Origin: Candidatus Nomurabacteria bacterium
Lineage (GTDB): Bacteria; Patescibacteriota; Minisyncoccia; Phycocordibacterales; UBA9973
Direction of reading: 5' to 3'
Assembly: GCA_943354525.1 (NCBI GenBank)
Contig: CALRCI010000037.1
Coordinates: forward strand, 1 to 6,069
DNA: 6,069 bases
Of the stretch, positions 4,021-6,069 are shown piece after piece. Position numbers and translations under genes: made by a program. Under the pieces are notes generated by a model, which was not told the DNA's origin, searched no databases, and worked only from the letters and a program-made list of their open reading frames with translations. Positions within the stretch are counted from its first letter, which is position 1. Each line of letters starts with the position of its first letter.

Positions 4021-4129
4021 TTAGGTTCTAGTTTCTAGGTTCTAGCATGCTAGTACCTAGAGGCAAGCACCTAATGAATGCTTGATTGTGATTTTTACTA
4101 GAACCTAGCCACTAGAAACTAGAACCTAA
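4021..4129 (+). repeat. Inverted CTAG repeats spanning the atpE-atpF spacer
   Basis: Directly after the atpE stop, CTAG units in reverse orientation occur at 4028, 4035, 4042, 4050 and 4057. The first 18 nt (4021-4038) are the exact reverse complement of 4112-4129, the end of repeat copy C before atpF. Inside lie the 12-bp palindrome CTAGCATGCTAG (4042-4053) and a 6-bp hairpin, CAAGCA 4064-4069 with TGCTTG 4079-4084. The spacer could thus fold into a branched hairpin ending 4 nt before the atpF start, possibly affecting atpE mRNA stability or atpF translation. Confidence 0.75.
4098..4127 (+). repeat. CTAG heptad repeat, copy C, before atpF
   Basis: This is the third exact copy of the 30-nt block, ending 6 nt before the atpF ATG (spacer AATCTC). 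Its second half is also the right arm of the spacer-wide inverted repeat, a feature the other two copies lack. Confidence 0.9.
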
Positions 4130-4133
4130 TCTC

Positions 4134-4634
4134 ATGGACTCACTCATTTCCACATTCCATATAGACTGGCATCTCATCATCGCGCAGGCGGTGAACTTTG
4201 TCGTCGTTATTCTCGTGCTCTGGCATTTCGCTCTCAAACCTCTCGGCAAACTCATGGACGAACGCGGCAAGACGATCGCCGGAGGACTCGACAATGCAAA
4301 GAAGCAGGAAGAACTCCTGAAAGCCCAGAAAGCTGAGTACGACGCCACGCTTGCCCAAGCACGTTCTGAAGCGTCAGCGATTATGCAGAGCATCAAGAAA
4401 GAAGCTGAAACCAAACGCACCAGCATGCTCACCACGGCAGAAGATGAAGTGAAGGCGACAATCGATGCCGGACGCCGACAGCTAGAGAGTGAGAAACAGA
4501 AGATGCTCGCCGATGCGAAGACTGAACTCGCCGAACTCGTCATCCAAGTATCTGCAAAAGTATTTGAGGAGGGCATGACACCGAAAATCGATCACGCCGT
4601 CGTCGTAGAAAACATTAAGACTCTGAATTCATAA
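4134..4634 (+). CDS. atpF: ATP synthase F0 subunit b
   Basis: The product is the peripheral stalk subunit that ties the membrane part to the F1 head. The 166 residues start with one membrane helix (about 13-34, in WHLIIAQAVNFVVVILVLWHFAL), matching the IxWxLIxQxxNF pattern of b subunits. After LKPLGKLMDERGKTI comes a long charged helix rich in Ala, Glu and Lys (about 40-145), the expected dimeric coiled coil. The C-terminal end (EEGMTPKIDHAVVVENIKTL) is the part that binds delta. Length is close to the E. coli protein (156). A single b gene is present and no b' gene, so a homodimer is expected. ATG 4134 follows CTAG repeat copy C without a Shine-Dalgarno. The stop lies 1 nt before the atpH start, suggesting translational coupling. 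Confidence 0.94.
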   Translation: MDSLISTFHIDWHLIIAQAVNFVVVILVLWHFALKPLGKLMDERGKTIAGGLDNAKKQEELLKAQKAEYDATLAQARSEASAIMQSIKKEAETKRTSMLTTAEDEVKATIDAGRRQLESEKQKMLADAKTELAELVIQVSAKVFEEGMTPKIDHAVVVENIKTLNS

Positions 4635-4635
4635 T

Positions 4636-5037
4636 ATGAAAATCAGCTCCGCACATTTAGCCCAAGTACTCCTCGAAGCCACAGATGAAGCGACCGAAGT
4701 TGAGACGAAGAAAGCAGTCAAGCAATTCGGCACATATCTCAAACGCAAACGCCTCACCAAACAGCTTCCACAGATTCTCGGAGCATACCGCAAACTCTAC
4801 GATCAGAAACACAGTATCGTCGAAGCCGAAGTCCGAAGCCAGTCGCGCATGAGCGAGGCGACGAAGACCAGCCTACGAAGCGCGCTGAAGAAACGATATG
4901 GAGTCAAGGAAGCGCATATTCTGGAATTGCTTGACGAGAGATTGATTGCCGGATTCAAAATACAAGTTGGTGATGAAGTATATGATGGGTCGGTGAAGGG
5001 AAGATTAGAAGCATTACGCCGCGAATTAGTTGCATAA
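4636..5037 (+). CDS. atpH: ATP synthase F1 subunit delta (short form)
   Basis: The product is the delta/OSCP subunit that caps the F1 head and holds the peripheral stalk. It has 133 residues, against about 177 in E. coli, so the N-terminal alpha-binding bundle is compact. The C-terminal signature is clear: AGFKIQVGDEVYDGSVKGRLEALRREL (about 105-131) matches the family's G-(I/F)-x-(I/V)-x-VGD-x-V-x-DGSV-x-GRLE-x-L pattern. The position between atpF and atpA confirms it. It starts 1 nt after the atpF stop and ends 4 nt before atpA, so it is probably translated by coupling; no Shine-Dalgarno is visible. Its last 40 or so codons switch from CTC/CGC to TTG, TTA and AGA, making the atpA start region AT-richer. 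Confidence 0.9.
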   Translation: MKISSAHLAQVLLEATDEATEVETKKAVKQFGTYLKRKRLTKQLPQILGAYRKLYDQKHSIVEAEVRSQSRMSEATKTSLRSALKKRYGVKEAHILELLDERLIAGFKIQVGDEVYDGSVKGRLEALRRELVA

Positions 5038-5041
5038 ATAT

Positions 5042-6069
5042 ATGAACAAAAGAAATCTCGTTATCGAAAATTTAAAAAGTGAAATCTCGAATTTCAAGAA
5101 ATCGGCTGCCGTTGAGAAAGTCGGCACAGTTCTTGAAGTTTTCGACGGCATCGTCCGCGTCACCGGACTCTCCGACATCAAGGCATCTGAAATGGTGGAG
5201 TTCACCGGCGGGGTCAAAGGTGTTGCACTCAACCTCGAAGAAGATTCCGTCGGTGTCATCGTGCTTGGTGACTATTCGAAGATCAAGGAAGGCGATGAAG
5301 TGAAGGCGACTGGCACGATTCTCGAAATTCCCGTCGGTAAAGCCACGATCGGCCGCGTCCTCAACGTCCTCGCCGAGCCGCTCGATGGCAAAGGCGCATT
5401 TAAATCTGACGCATCATATCCGATCGAAAAAGTCGCTCCGGGAGTCATCACGCGCAAATCCGTCGACCAGCCAGTGCAGACCGGTATCAAATCCATCGAC
5501 GCACTCATTCCGATCGGTCGCGGCCAGCGCGAACTTATCATCGGCGACCGCCAGACTGGTAAGACAGCTATCGCCATCGACGCCATTCTCAACCAAAAAG
5601 GTCAGAACATGACCTGTGTCTACGTCGCCATCGGTCAGAAAGATAGTAAACTCCGCAAACTCGAAGCTCGTCTCCGCGAAGGCGGCGCTATGGATTACAC
5701 CGTCATCGTTTCTGCCGGAGCATCTGATCCAGCTGCGATGCAATACCTCGCACCGTACGCCGGCGTCACAATCGCCGAATACTTCCTCGACAAAGGTCAG
5801 GACGTGCTCATCATTTATGATGATCTCTCCAAACACGCCGTCGCATACCGCGAAATCTCACTCCTTCTCCGCCGTCCACCAGGTCGTGAAGCATATCCGG
5901 GCGACGTCTTCTATCTCCACTCACGTCTTCTCGAGCGCGCATGTCGTCTCTCGAAGGAATTCGGCGGCGGTTCTATCACGGCACTCCCGATTATCGAAAC
6001 ACAGGCCGGAGATATCTCTGCGTACATTCCGACAAACGTTATTTCGATTACTGATGGACAGATCTTCCT
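5042..6069 (+). CDS. atpA: ATP synthase F1 subunit alpha (3' end missing)
   Basis: The product is the non-catalytic nucleotide-binding subunit of the F1 hexamer. The first 342 codons and part of the next are present; the usual length is near 500. The N-terminal helix that contacts delta covers about 1-24, followed by a beta-barrel domain (about 25-95, [17 protein letters not shown]). The P-loop GDRQTGKT is at 168-175 and Walker B, [12 protein letters not shown], is at 255-266. [23 protein letters not shown] (278-299) and [25 protein letters not shown] (319-343) are near-invariant alpha sequences. The GDRQTGKT form with Gln marks alpha rather than beta. The SxSRVG arginine region lies beyond the window. 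ATG 5042 is 4 nt after the atpH stop with no Shine-Dalgarno, and the start follows the family pattern. No frameshift is seen. Confidence 0.97.
   Translation, partial: [342 protein letters not shown]

Noticed and set aside
4064..4096. Terminator after atpE (hairpin 4064-4084 then a T-run)
   Set aside because: The stem is only 6 bp and the five T lie about 8 nt or more beyond it. Full termination here would also cut off atpF, atpH and atpA, which have no obvious promoter of their own.
5272..5836. Minus-strand open frames inside atpA
   Set aside because: They are antisense to highly conserved alpha subunit motifs (P-loop, Walker B) and have no features of their own.

Overview
The window is probably from a Patescibacteria (CPR) genome of the Parcubacteria type. 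This is inferred from gene content and style: a type B L31 protein with a lysine-rich tail, a short release factor 1, a stand-alone small RRM protein, small F-type ATP synthase subunits, and very few Shine-Dalgarno sites. No 16S rRNA gene or marker tree is available to confirm it. Codons often end in C (CTC, GTC, ATC, CGC), while spacers are AT-rich. The nine stop codons visible are six TAA, three TAG and no TGA.

Layout, left to right: the 3' end of an unrecognised gene (to 119); a structured intergenic element (138-238); rpmE for L31 (292-570) with an intrinsic terminator; an extended -10 promoter leading into a CTAG heptad repeat and prfA for release factor 1 (659-1639); a second copy of the structured element (1645-1749); a spacer with a perfect palindrome; an RRM RNA-binding protein gene (1947-2249); a bidirectional terminator shared with a convergent tRNA-Ile(GAU) on the minus strand (2313-2384); and divergent promoters for that tRNA and for the ATP synthase operon. 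The operon runs AtpZ/AtpI-like gene, atpB, atpE, atpF, atpH, atpA, the classical order. atpA is cut by the window end, so the gamma, beta and epsilon genes would lie beyond it.

Functionally, L31, RF1, tRNA-Ile and probably the RRM protein serve translation or RNA handling. The atp genes encode the membrane proton channel (a, c), the stalk (b, delta) and the start of the catalytic head (alpha). The c-subunit lacks the extra Na+ ligands of sodium-driven enzymes, so a proton-driven or proton-pumping enzyme is inferred.

The most unusual content is between the genes. (1) Two roughly 100-nt elements directly follow genes. They share a 75-nt core, but their perfect 20-22 bp outer arms differ in sequence. 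Six of the eight core differences fall on paired positions, including two fully compensatory pairs, which points to a selected RNA or DNA structure. (2) An identical 30-nt array of four CTAG-led heptads occurs three times, each time ending exactly 6 nt before a start codon (prfA, atpB, atpF) where a ribosome binding site would be expected. (3) Both spacers around atpE can form long hairpins from heptad-type repeats, which may relate to the high c-subunit stoichiometry.
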